Of a stretch of 64,000 nt of DNA, positions 1 to 7,300 are shown piece by piece (the first letter of the stretch is position 1; the number at the start of each line of letters is the position of its first letter). The notes under the pieces were generated by a model. That model did no database searches and was not told the DNA's origin. It saw only the letters and a list, made by a program, of their open reading frames with translations. The position numbers were made by a program, and so were the translations under genes. The stretch comes from CATQHD01 sp965243165 (GTDB lineage Bacteria; Actinomycetota; Acidimicrobiia; Spongiisociales; Spongiisociaceae), in NCBI GenBank assembly GCA_965243165.1, contig OZ251535.1, positions 3,038,001 through 3,102,000 of the forward strand, in the 5' to 3' direction.

Positions 1-104
1 TGATGGGCGACGCCCCGGTGTGCCCCTCATGCGGCCACATGACCGTGCGCAACGGCGCCTGCTACGTTTGCCTGACCTGCGGCGACACAACCGGTTGCAG
101 CTGA
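1..104 (+). CDS. nrdJ: Class II (B12-dependent) ribonucleotide reductase, 3' end only
   Basis: The gene runs in from the left edge; only about 34 codons are present, ending at TGA 102-104. The tail has two Cys pairs (CPSCG and CLTCG) and finishes in GDTTGCS. This matches the C-terminal zinc-ribbon tail of adenosylcobalamin-dependent ribonucleotide reductases, which typically end in a Gly-Cys-Ser motif. The enzyme reduces ribonucleotides to deoxyribonucleotides, and the C-terminal cysteines relay reducing equivalents to the active site. The catalytic body lies outside the window, so the call rests on the tail alone. Confidence 0.75.
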   Translation, partial: MGDAPVCPSCGHMTVRNGACYVCLTCGDTTGCS

Positions 105-156
105 AACCGACAGGCATCCCACCGTTAGGCGCGGTGCGCTGGCTAGAGTATGTCCT

Positions 157-408
157 ATGCATCGAGAAAGCACCCCGCGCGAGTTGCGCCGCGAGAGCAA
201 TGAGATACAGGAACCAAACAAGGGCAGGGCCTTGGCCGTAACTAACGAAGGCGGCCCCGTCGGTGAGATCAAGCCTAAGAGAGGCAACAACTATACCTCC
301 ACCGAAACCGCAGTTGAGTTGTTCCGCAGCCTACCGCCCATCGACTACGAACGCTTTCGAGCCGACTTGGACGCCGTAACCGATCAAGCCCCGACTCCTC
401 TTGCCTGA
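157..408 (+). CDS. Phd/YefM-type antitoxin
   Basis: 83 residues. The N-terminal half has the Phd fold signature: a TPRELRRES segment like the usual RELRN(D/E)S helix, then LAVTNEGGPVGEIKP, matching the conserved strand-turn-strand (V/L)TN.G.PVGE. The C-terminal tail (LPPIDYERFRADLDAV...QAPTPLA) resembles the toxin-neutralising tail of actinobacterial Phd proteins paired with PIN toxins. About three residues seem to be missing between EIQ and NKGRAL compared with typical members. A PIN-toxin stub starts 8 nt before its stop codon and a Fic gene follows. Such antitoxins bind their own promoter and the toxin; whether it now acts on anything is unknown. Confidence 0.6.
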   Translation: MHRESTPRELRRESNEIQEPNKGRALAVTNEGGPVGEIKPKRGNNYTSTETAVELFRSLPPIDYERFRADLDAVTDQAPTPLA

Positions 409-499
409 GACGCCAGCGAATAGACGACCTAGAGGACTGCTCGATACCTCAGTGGGGGAGGTCATCCGAAAGGGCGAATCATGGTATGGGAACCGATAA
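401..499 (+). pseudogene. Remnant of a VapC-type PIN toxin N-terminus
   Basis: A 32-codon frame starts at TTG 401, overlapping the end of the Phd gene by 8 nt, which is the usual phd-vapC coupling. It contains RPRGLLDTSVGEVI, which resembles the first strand of PIN-domain toxins (usually (R/G)LLDTSV(V/L)I, with the first catalytic Asp). The frame closes at TAA 497-499 inside the fic gene, so nearly the whole RNase domain is missing. I read this as a deletion that fused the start of a phd-vapC module to fic. The match is short, so the call is tentative. Confidence 0.4.
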
Positions 500-1335
500 C
501 CGAACTCGGAGAAGACCGGGAGCGCTTGGCCGACCGGGAACTTCCGGCGTTGGCGGCGGCCTGGAAAGAGCGACGCGAATCCCTGTCAGAGACCGAGGGC
601 CTCGCTGAGTACAACCAACAGTTGGCCCGCGAGTGGGCGATCGAGACCGGCATCCTCGAAGGACTCTACACCCTCGACCTCGATCTGACCCGGCTGTTCA
701 TCGAAGAGGGCATCGACGAAGCGCTCATCACCCGCGCTTCCACCGATCAGCCGCCTGAACTGACGGCCGCCCTCATCAATGACCAGAAAGAAGCGGTCGA
801 CTGGCTCTTTGAGTTCGTCGAATCAGAACGCCCATTTTCAGAGTCTTTCATAAAGGAACTTCATTCGTTGATTACGCGCAGCCAGTCCACGGCGTCCGGA
901 CGGGACTACCTCGGCCGGAGAACGGAGATCCCGCTCCGGCGGGGTGCTTATAAGATCAGGCCCAACAATCCAACCCTGTCTGACGGCTCTGTTCACGAAT
1001 ACTGCCCGCCCGAACAGGTTACGGTCGAGATGGAGCGCCTCATCGAGATCCATGACCGCTGCTCGAATGAAGGAGCAGCGCCGGAGTTGCTCGCCGCTTG
1101 GCTGCATCACCGCTTCACGCAGATCCATCCCTTCCAGGACGGAAACGGCCGCGTCGCCCGGTCACTCGCCTCCTTGGTGTTCCTGAAGGAAGGATGGTTT
1201 CCCCTGGTCATCCAGCGCGGCCAACGCACCGATTACATAGAAGCCTGCGAGGCGGCCGACCGCGGTGACTTGGCCCCCTTGGTCGATCTGTTCGCCGCCG
1301 CCCAACGCAAAGCCATGATGAACGCCCCGGGATGA
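481..1335 (+). CDS. Fic family protein (probable AMP transferase) with N-terminal inhibitory motif
   Basis: 284 residues. The Fic core motif HPFQDGNGRVAR (from His216) has the catalytic His, the anion-binding loop and the terminal Arg. Fic proteins usually transfer AMP from ATP onto Ser, Thr or Tyr of a target protein. An N-terminal TGILEG at about residues 56-61 fits the (S/T)xxxE(G/N) inhibition-helix motif of class II Fic proteins, whose Glu blocks productive ATP binding; activity is therefore probably self-restrained. No separate FicA-type antitoxin gene is visible. The ATG at 481 lies within the PIN remnant frame. The target cannot be told from the sequence; a stand-alone regulator or toxin role are both possible. 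Confidence 0.85.
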   Translation: MVWEPITELGEDRERLADRELPALAAAWKERRESLSETEGLAEYNQQLAREWAIETGILEGLYTLDLDLTRLFIEEGIDEALITRASTDQPPELTAALINDQKEAVDWLFEFVESERPFSESFIKELHSLITRSQSTASGRDYLGRRTEIPLRRGAYKIRPNNPTLSDGSVHEYCPPEQVTVEMERLIEIHDRCSNEGAAPELLAAWLHHRFTQIHPFQDGNGRVARSLASLVFLKEGWFPLVIQRGQRTDYIEACEAADRGDLAPLVDLFAAAQRKAMMNAPG

Positions 1336-1371
1336 AACTGCGTCACCGGGGCGAATAGGCCGGAGGGCGGG

Positions 1372-1866
1372 TTACCGCTTGTAGAGGCCCATCAAGGACG
1401 CTTTTTCTAGGGTGTTGAAGTGGAGCATGAACCCGACCACCGCCGCCGAGGTGTCGGCGTCCACCGGCAGCGACTCGACGCCCACCGCATGAACGGTGAA
1501 CAGGTAACGGTGGGGGTGGTCTCCTTCAGGGGGGCAAGGGCCGCCGTAGCCGGGCCGGCCGAAGTCGGTGCGGGTCTGCAGGGCGCCGTCGGGAAGGCCC
1601 GACCCGCTTCCCGCGCCCGCCGCCAGCTCGGCCGCGTGGGCGGGGATGTTCACCACCACCCAGTGCCAGAAACCGGATCCGGTGGGGGCGTCTGGGTCGT
1701 AGCAGGCAACGGCGAAACTCTCGGTTCCCTCCGGGGCGCCCGTCCAGGCGAGGTGCGGCGACCGGTTGCCGCCGGCGCACCCGAACCCGTATTCCTCGGC
1801 GAGGACATGGGCGGCGTCCAGGTAGTCCCCGTCCTCGAAGTCGGCGGATGTGAGGGTCAGGGCCAT
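1372..1866 (-). CDS. YbhB/YbcL-type phosphatidylethanolamine-binding-like protein (PEBP family)
   Basis: 164 residues covering the whole PEBP fold. Visible marks are the GGNRSPHLAW segment, the DPDAPTGSGFWHWVVVNIP ligand-pocket motif (the usual DPDAP.G.FWHW), and GYGGPCPPEGDHPHRYLFTVHA (the GP.PP.G.HRY motif). Bacterial members are small soluble proteins of unclear role, often called Raf-kinase-inhibitor-like only by homology. No signal peptide is seen. It is transcribed alone, opposite to its neighbours. Confidence 0.9.
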   Translation of the reverse strand: MALTLTSADFEDGDYLDAAHVLAEEYGFGCAGGNRSPHLAWTGAPEGTESFAVACYDPDAPTGSGFWHWVVVNIPAHAAELAAGAGSGSGLPDGALQTRTDFGRPGYGGPCPPEGDHPHRYLFTVHAVGVESLPVDADTSAAVVGFMLHFNTLEKASLMGLYKR

Positions 1867-1957
1867 GGTCTCTCCTTCCTCGATGGATTCGACCGCCCGA
1901 GGCTACACCGCGCCCCCCGCCCTCACTCCCCCCGAAAAGCCGGGTATTCTCCCGGCT

Positions 1958-2632
1958 ATGCCGCCGTCCGATGCGAACCCGGTCGAGGGCTTCGAAGAGG
2001 CGCTTGAGAATCTGGACTTCGAGGAAGCCCGCCGGCTGGCCGACCAAGCGAAAGGCCCCGAGCGGAAGCGTCTGAGGAAACAGGCCGACCAGGCCCGCGC
2101 CGAAGCGGGGGTGCGGGCCGAGAAGCTGGCGGCCCGCATCCAGTCCATGGCCCGCGCCGACCACTACGAGGGCCTGCTGGCCCTGGCCGCCGACCCCGCC
2201 ACCGAGCCCCTGCTGTCGCTCGCCCCCCCTGAGCTGGAGCGGGGAGCCAAGCTGCACCTCGACGGCGCGGCGCGCCGCCGGCAACGCTTCCGGGCCTCCG
2301 CCGAGCGGCATATGGAAGCGGCCGCCGAGGCCTTGGTGTTGTTGAACGACTCCAAGGCGCTCAGCGAAATCGGCAAGGTCGACCCCCGCTGGCTCACCGA
2401 AGAACAGAAGGACAAGCTGGCCGAGCTGAAGAAACAGGCCGAAGGGGCGGCGGCGGAGCGCCGGGATATTGAGCACCGCACCGCCGCCGTCCTCCGCGAG
2501 CACCGGCCCGAAACCCCGCCGCCCCGGGAACCCGCCCGGCGGCGCCGGACCCGGCGCAGGGGCTGCCTCGGCTCGGCGCTGGCGGCGCTGACGGCGGTCA
2601 CCGCCGCTGGGGCAACCGCCCTCCTCGTCTGA
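1958..2632 (+). CDS. Hypothetical coiled-coil protein with C-terminal membrane anchor
   Basis: 224 residues from the ATG at 1958; an upstream in-frame start at 1850 is less likely because it overlaps the divergent PEBP gene. The body is highly charged and helical, rich in Ala, Glu, Arg and Lys with heptad-like stretches (roughly residues 10-75 and 110-175). A basic linker (RRRRTRRRG) leads to a single hydrophobic segment at the extreme C-terminus (ALAALTAVTAAGATALLV). This suggests a tail-anchored protein with its coiled coil in the cytoplasm. I recognise no family. Confidence 0.6.
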   Translation: MPPSDANPVEGFEEALENLDFEEARRLADQAKGPERKRLRKQADQARAEAGVRAEKLAARIQSMARADHYEGLLALAADPATEPLLSLAPPELERGAKLHLDGAARRRQRFRASAERHMEAAAEALVLLNDSKALSEIGKVDPRWLTEEQKDKLAELKKQAEGAAAERRDIEHRTAAVLREHRPETPPPREPARRRRTRRRGCLGSALAALTAVTAAGATALLV

Positions 2633-2729
2633 CCGGCGTACAGGTTCGGGGCCCGGCGCCGAGGGGGGCGAAGAGGGCGAATGGGGGTAATTCCCCGGAA
2701 ACCCTTCGGACAGTGGCATCATTCCGCAG

Positions 2730-4073
2730 ATGAGAAGGAGGTTCTGTTCTTTTTGCGGCGCCCGGCAGGAAAGAACCCAGGCCCTGATCACCGGCGACCG
2801 CAACACCGCCATCTGCGACGCCTGCATCGGGCTGGCGGCCAACCTGGTCGAGGAACGGCTGACCCCCAGCGGTGACATGGTGCTGGACAACATCAGCCAG
2901 CTGGCCACCAACAACCCCCGCTTCCCCGGCGTCTTGGGCCTGGTATCGGATGCGGTGGTGGCTGTAAGGCGCGGGAAGATCGCCTGGGCCGGCCCGGCCG
3001 AGCGCATGCCGCAGGGCCTCGCCGCCCTCCCCCGCCTCGACTGCGGGGGGCGCGCCGTCATCCCCGGCCTCATCGACGCCCACACCCACCTCCTGTTCGG
3101 GGGCGACCGCAGCCGCGAGTTCATCCTGCGGGCCTGGGGGATGCCGGCGGCGGAGGCGGCCGTCCAAGGCGGCGGCGACGCCCTCACCGCCCGGACCAAC
3201 CGCGTCATGGACGTCGACGACTTCGCCGACCTGATCAGCGCCCGCCTGGACCGGATGCTGGACTATGGAACCACCACCGCCGAGGCGGCCGCCGGATACA
3301 CCGCCGAATACCGAGACGAGCTGGATCTGCTGGAAACAGCGGGGATGATCAACCAGCAGCACATGATCGACCTGGTGGCGACCTTCGACGTAACCGGGAT
3401 CCCGAAGGGGCCGCCCGACCGGGCGGCCGGGCTGGAGATGCTGGCCGAGCAGGTGCTCCCCCAGGCGGCGGGGATGGGCTACGCCGTGCGGGTGGCTTTC
3501 GGAAAGGGGGCGTTCGCCGCCGAAGAGGCCGGCCTGCTGCTGTCGTCCACCGGGAACGGCACCAGGATACGCATCCATTGCGGCGACCCCCTGACCAACC
3601 AGACCTATCAGATGGCGCTGGAAACCGGAGCGGCGGTGATCGACCACTGCGGCGCGGTCGACCGCGACCGCATCAAGGAGATGGGGGCGCGGGGCACATC
3701 GGTGGTCATCACCCCCGCCTCCTCCCTCGCCAACCACGACTACACCCCCCCGCTGCGGGATCTGGTCGACCTGGGGGTAACGGTGGCGATAGGCACCGAC
3801 TGCCGTCCGGTCCCCGTGCTGGTCGAGTCGATGCCGCTGGCGGTATCGCTGGCGGTGCTGGAAATGGGCCTCACCCCCGACCAGGCGGTATGGTCGGCCA
3901 CCCGGGGCGGCGCCATCGCCCTCGGGCTGGCAGACCGGGGTTGGATCGACCAAGGGGCGGTGGCGGACCTGGTGGTGCTCGACGCCCCCAGCCCCGCCTA
4001 TCTGAGCTACCGGCCCGGCGCCGACCTCATATGGAAGGTGATCAAAAACGGCGCGGCGGCGGTCAGCCGCTGA
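2730..4073 (+). CDS. ClpX-type zinc finger fused to an imidazolonepropionase-like amidohydrolase
   Basis: 447 residues. Residues 5-45 are a near-canonical ClpX N-terminal zinc-binding domain: CSFCG, then LITG, then ICDACI, two CxxC pairs with the right spacing. The rest is an amidohydrolase of the HutI/cytosine-deaminase type. It has VIPGLIDAHTHLLFGGDR (metal HxH), YGTTTAEAAAGY, IRIHCGD and IDHCG (further metal or substrate His), and AIGTDCRP (metal Asp). HutI hydrolyses imidazolone-propionate in histidine breakdown, but no other hut genes are nearby and the HutI substrate lysine region is altered, so the substrate is open. In ClpX this zinc domain dimerises and docks adaptors and substrates. 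The ATG at 2730 is the only start that includes the first CxxC. Confidence 0.8.
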   Translation: MRRRFCSFCGARQERTQALITGDRNTAICDACIGLAANLVEERLTPSGDMVLDNISQLATNNPRFPGVLGLVSDAVVAVRRGKIAWAGPAERMPQGLAALPRLDCGGRAVIPGLIDAHTHLLFGGDRSREFILRAWGMPAAEAAVQGGGDALTARTNRVMDVDDFADLISARLDRMLDYGTTTAEAAAGYTAEYRDELDLLETAGMINQQHMIDLVATFDVTGIPKGPPDRAAGLEMLAEQVLPQAAGMGYAVRVAFGKGAFAAEEAGLLLSSTGNGTRIRIHCGDPLTNQTYQMALETGAAVIDHCGAVDRDRIKEMGARGTSVVITPASSLANHDYTPPLRDLVDLGVTVAIGTDCRPVPVLVESMPLAVSLAVLEMGLTPDQAVWSATRGGAIALGLADRGWIDQGAVADLVVLDAPSPAYLSYRPGADLIWKVIKNGAAAVSR

Positions 4074-4113
4074 GGCGGGAACATCCAAGGAGGCTCGGAA
4101 TCACCGCCGGTCG

Positions 4114-4170
4114 AGAGACGCGGGCGCGTATTTCAGCCGCCGCCCCAACTTTCGTGAACTATCAGGGTTA
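4114..4170 (+). repeat. Right-end fragment of small inverted-repeat element, family A
   Basis: About 57 bp matching the right end of the family A elements at 38602-38760, 39200-39406 and 44990-45201. It carries the shared GCGGGCGCGTATTTCA block and ends in TGAACTATCAGGGTTA, a variant of the right terminal inverted repeat. The left half is absent. It lies in the gap between the amidohydrolase and GDPD genes. Confidence 0.6.
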
Positions 4171-4181
4171 ACCTGCCGGGG

Positions 4182-4994
4182 ATGCCCCCGCCCCCGGCCC
4201 TTCAGCGCGAGCACCCCATCGCCATGGCGCACCGGGGATCCATGCTGCTCTGGCCGGAGAACACCATGACGGCCTTCCAGGGGGCGGTCGACCTCGGCTT
4301 CCGCTGCCTCGAAACCGACCTCCAGATCAGCCGGGACGGGGTGCTGGCGGCGTTCCACGACGACACCCTCGACCGGACGACCGACGGCAGAGGGCCGGTC
4401 TCCGACTATCTGTGGGAGGAGCTGCGCGAGATGGACGCCGGCTACCGCTTCCAACCGGCCGGCCCGGAGGCGCCGGACGAGGGTTTCCCCTATCGGGGCC
4501 GGGGCGTCCGGATACCCTCCCTCGAAGAACTGATGACCGCCTATCCCGAAGCTGTGGTCTCCTTGGATCTCAAAGGAGACCGGCTGGAGGAACCGCTGAT
4601 CGATCTCATCCGCCGGCTCGACCTGTGGGACCGGGTGATCGTGGGATCGTTCAAAGGGGCCCGCCTGCGGCGGTTTCGGTCTTTGGCAACCCGGCCGGTG
4701 GCCACCTCGGCCGGCCCCGGCGAGGCGCTGCGCTTCGTGGCCGCCTCTCGGATGCACCGCCTCCCGCGCCTGGCCGCCGACGCCCTCCAAGTGCCGGTCA
4801 AGCAATGGATAACCGTGGTGAACGCCCGGACGGTGGCGACCGCCCGCGCCGCCGGACTGCCGCTGATCGTCTGGACCGTCAACGACCCCGCCGAGATGCG
4901 GCGCCTGCTCGACCTGGGGGTGGACGGCCTCATCACCGACCGCCCCGATCTGCTGCGCAACCTGCTCGAGGAGCGCCGGCGCCGCCCCTCATGA
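4182..4994 (+). CDS. ugpQ: Glycerophosphodiester phosphodiesterase (GDPD family)
   Basis: 270 residues with the full GDPD signature: AMAHRGSMLLWPENTM (HRG and ENT), CLETDLQISRDGVLAAFHDDTLDRTTDG (catalytic E.D and HD), VSLDLKGD, and the closing VWTVNDPAEM...GVDGLITDRPDLL. These enzymes cleave glycerophosphodiesters from phospholipid turnover to glycerol-3-phosphate and an alcohol. There is no signal peptide, so it should be cytoplasmic. Its stop codon overlaps the next gene's start (ATGA), indicating coupling to the lipoprotein gene. The symbol is by family only. Confidence 0.88.
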   Translation: MPPPPALQREHPIAMAHRGSMLLWPENTMTAFQGAVDLGFRCLETDLQISRDGVLAAFHDDTLDRTTDGRGPVSDYLWEELREMDAGYRFQPAGPEAPDEGFPYRGRGVRIPSLEELMTAYPEAVVSLDLKGDRLEEPLIDLIRRLDLWDRVIVGSFKGARLRRFRSLATRPVATSAGPGEALRFVAASRMHRLPRLAADALQVPVKQWITVVNARTVATARAAGLPLIVWTVNDPAEMRRLLDLGVDGLITDRPDLLRNLLEERRRRPS

Positions 4995-5857
4995 CCGGCC
5001 GCCGCCCCGCCCCCGGATCCCTCCGCCGGGGCGCCTTGGCGCTGGCCGCGGCAACACTGGCCGCCTCCTGCGGCGGGGGCGGCGGAAACGGCCTTCCCCG
5101 CGACGCGCTGGTGCTGGTCGTCTCGTCCGACCTGGCCGTAGGGCGGGAACGGGTGCTGGTCTCCGCCGTCGACCGCGAAAACCGGCCGCTGGCGGACGAC
5201 CGCCCGCTCCGGCTGGCGTTCTTCGCCCCTGACGGCTCACCCCGGGAAGAAGAAGCGGAAGCCCGGTTCATCTGGGCCGTCCCGGGCGTCCGCGGAATGT
5301 GGGCGGCGGAAACCGTCTTCGACGCCCCCGGCGCCTGGTCGTTCGAGGTGCGCACCCCCGGCGGCGCGGTCAAGGGCGCCGCTCCGTTCAACGTGGCGGC
5401 GGCGCCCCTCACCGCCGGGGTCGGGGAGAAGGCGCCCGCCTCCCGGTCGAAGACGCTGGCCGACGGCCCGATGGACTCGATCACCAGCGACCCCGACCCC
5501 GACCCGCGCCTGTATGAGGCGACCGCGGCGGACGCGGTCGCCTCGGGCCGGCCCTCGGTCATCGTCTTCGCCACCCCCGCCTTCTGCGTCAGCCGGACCT
5601 GCGGGCCGGCGCTGGACACGGCCAAAGCTTTGATCGACCGCTACCCAGATGTGAACTGGGTCCACGTCGAGGTCTACGACAACCTCGACGCGCCGGACCT
5701 CGAAAGCCTCGTCCCGGCCCCGGCGGCGGAGGAATGGGGCCTGCCCAGCGAGCCCTGGGTGTTCCTGGTGGACGAAGACGGGGTGGTGACCCACCGGTTC
5801 GAGGGAACGGTCGGCCGCTTCGAGCTGGAGGAAGCCTTGGCCCAGGTGATGGAGTGA
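4991..5857 (+). CDS. Secreted lipoprotein with thioredoxin-like C-terminal domain
   Basis: 288 residues from the ATG at 4991, overlapping the GDPD stop by 4 nt. A lipoprotein signal ends at LAASCGGGG (lipobox Cys about residue 26). Residues about 40-140 look like a beta-sandwich. The C-terminal part has a thioredoxin-like layout: VIVFATPAFCVSRTCGP, a predicted helix, then WVHVEVYD and PWVFLVDEDGVVTHRFEG. The two cysteines are in a CxxxxC rather than CxxC spacing, so standard disulfide exchange is uncertain. It should act on the outer face of the membrane; the electron-transport genes just downstream would fit a redox or metal-delivery role, but that is inference. Confidence 0.7.
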   Translation: MTGRRPAPGSLRRGALALAAATLAASCGGGGGNGLPRDALVLVVSSDLAVGRERVLVSAVDRENRPLADDRPLRLAFFAPDGSPREEEAEARFIWAVPGVRGMWAAETVFDAPGAWSFEVRTPGGAVKGAAPFNVAAAPLTAGVGEKAPASRSKTLADGPMDSITSDPDPDPRLYEATAADAVASGRPSVIVFATPAFCVSRTCGPALDTAKALIDRYPDVNWVHVEVYDNLDAPDLESLVPAPAAEEWGLPSEPWVFLVDEDGVVTHRFEGTVGRFELEEALAQVME

Positions 5858-5956
5858 AGCGCGGAGGCTCGGCGGCGGCTGGGAAAACCGGTCCGAAAGG
5901 CGGAGCCGCTTCCCTGCGGAGCGGCGGGAGAGAACTTGGCGGCAACTACCCTCGGT

Positions 5957-6162
5957 CTAGATGGGTAGCTCCAAGGTTACCCTGACAAGAACCTCGGTTG
6001 ATGATGGTTTGCATTGTTCGACAGGCTCATCTTGCTGGGGGACGAAGGTGACAAACCGAGCGGCTTGGCCTACGCGGGCCGGGGCTTGTCGGGGAAGAGC
6101 CTGCGTATGCGGCTCGAACAGGGATGTGCACAACCCTCAATCCCTTGGAACTATTCATCTAG
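5957..6162. mobile_element. Small non-autonomous element, family B copy 1 (MITE-like)
   Basis: 206 bp bounded by CTAG. The left end CTAGATGGGTAGCTCCAAGG and the reverse complement of the right end (CTAGATGAATAGTTCCAAGG) match at 17 of 20 positions, giving terminal inverted repeats. The whole unit recurs at 33166-33370 with only scattered substitutions and single-base indels. No transposase is encoded; short frames inside it are not kept open between copies. CTAG may be the target site duplicated on insertion. It sits just upstream of the cytochrome oxidase operon. Confidence 0.8.
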
Positions 6163-6210
6163 CATGCGCCTCCGCGGACGCTTCCCGCGGCCGGATCACG
6201 GAAGGGAGAG

Positions 6211-7281
6211 ATGAGCCTACGCAAACGGACGGGCACGCGGCCCTTCAGGCGCGCACCGGCCGCCCTTCTCGCCTTCGCGTTGCTGGGGAGCTGCGGCCGC
6301 GTGGAGCAGCCGCTCAACTCGTTCGACTCCCAGGGCCCCATCGCCGAGCAGATCAACGACCTGTTCTGGCCGGTGTTCTGGATCGCGGCGGTCATCTTCG
6401 TGCTGGTGCAGGGCGCCCTGCTGCTGGCGGTCTTCCTGTTCCGGGACGGCCGCCGCAAGGACCGCCCCGAACCCAAGCAGCTCAAGGGCAACGCCCGGCT
6501 GGAGCTGCTCTGGACGGTGATCCCCACCCTGATCCTGGCCGGGATCGCGGTGCCCACCGTGTCGACGCTGTTCGACCTGGCCGACTGCCCGCGCGGGGCC
6601 ATGGACGTGGAGGTGATCGGGCATCAATGGTGGTTCGAGTTCCGGTACCCGGACACCGGGGCGGTTACGGCCAACGTAATGGTGATACCCGAAGACACCG
6701 AGGTGTGCGCCAGGATGACCTCCGACGACGTGTTGCACAACTTCTGGATCCCCAAGCTGGCCGGCAAGCGCTATCTGGTGCCCGGCCAGGAGACGGTCCA
6801 GCGGCTCTACGCCGAGAATCCAGGGGAGTATTGGGGCCACTGCGCCGAGTTCTGCGGCCTGAGCCACGCCCGGATGCGGGCGCGGGTGGAGGCCATGACC
6901 GCGGCGGACTTCGACGCCTGGACGGAGCGCCAGCTCAGCCCGGCCGTCATGCCCGCCCCCGGGTCGGAGGCGGAGCGGGGCATGGAGGTGTTCCTGGGAA
7001 GCGCCTGCATCGGCTGCCACATCATCGACGGGGTGAACAACCCCGACCCGGACACCCTGACCGTGCCCTCCCCCGACCTGACCCACTTCGCCGGCCGGAA
7101 TGTGTTCGCCGGCGCCACCCTGCCCGCCGGGCTGGACCCCTCCCCCGCCGATTGGGAGGCCGCCCTGAAGCTGTGGCTGCTGGACCCGCCCTCCTGGAAG
7201 CCCGGCTCGTTCATGCCCGACCTCGGCCTGACGGCCGACGAGGTAGACGCGCTGGCGGCCTACCTTTCCACCCTGAGATGA
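6211..7281 (+). CDS. ctaC: Cytochrome c oxidase subunit II, caa3 type (with fused cytochrome c domain)
   Basis: 356 residues. A lipoprotein-like signal (LLGSCGRVE) is followed by two membrane helices (about residues 50-72 and 95-115) and a periplasm-side CuA cupredoxin domain with the binding loop HCAEFCGLSHARM. The C-terminal about 100 residues form a cytochrome c domain with heme motif CIGCH and a distal Met in GSFMPDLG. The fused heme domain makes this a caa3-type subunit that takes electrons directly from a cytochrome or complex III. It heads a tight operon; RBS AAGGGAGAG precedes the ATG. A CCGCGG...CCGCGG hairpin lies at about 6173-6191 in the leader. Confidence 0.95.
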   Translation: MSLRKRTGTRPFRRAPAALLAFALLGSCGRVEQPLNSFDSQGPIAEQINDLFWPVFWIAAVIFVLVQGALLLAVFLFRDGRRKDRPEPKQLKGNARLELLWTVIPTLILAGIAVPTVSTLFDLADCPRGAMDVEVIGHQWWFEFRYPDTGAVTANVMVIPEDTEVCARMTSDDVLHNFWIPKLAGKRYLVPGQETVQRLYAENPGEYWGHCAEFCGLSHARMRARVEAMTAADFDAWTERQLSPAVMPAPGSEAERGMEVFLGSACIGCHIIDGVNNPDPDTLTVPSPDLTHFAGRNVFAGATLPAGLDPSPADWEAALKLWLLDPPSWKPGSFMPDLGLTADEVDALAAYLSTLR

Positions 7282-7300
7282 CGGACCGAAGGAGGATCAG

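Noticed and set aside
1526..3208. A 560-codon minus-strand frame overlapping three genes near 2-3 kb
   Set aside because: Arg/Gly/Pro-rich with no domain; it is antisense to the zinc-finger hydrolase and the coiled-coil gene and overlaps the PEBP gene in another frame.
6014..6214. Short frames inside the family B elements as candidate small proteins
   Set aside because: The two copies carry indels that change frame, so no single protein is preserved; the conserved feature is the DNA ends.
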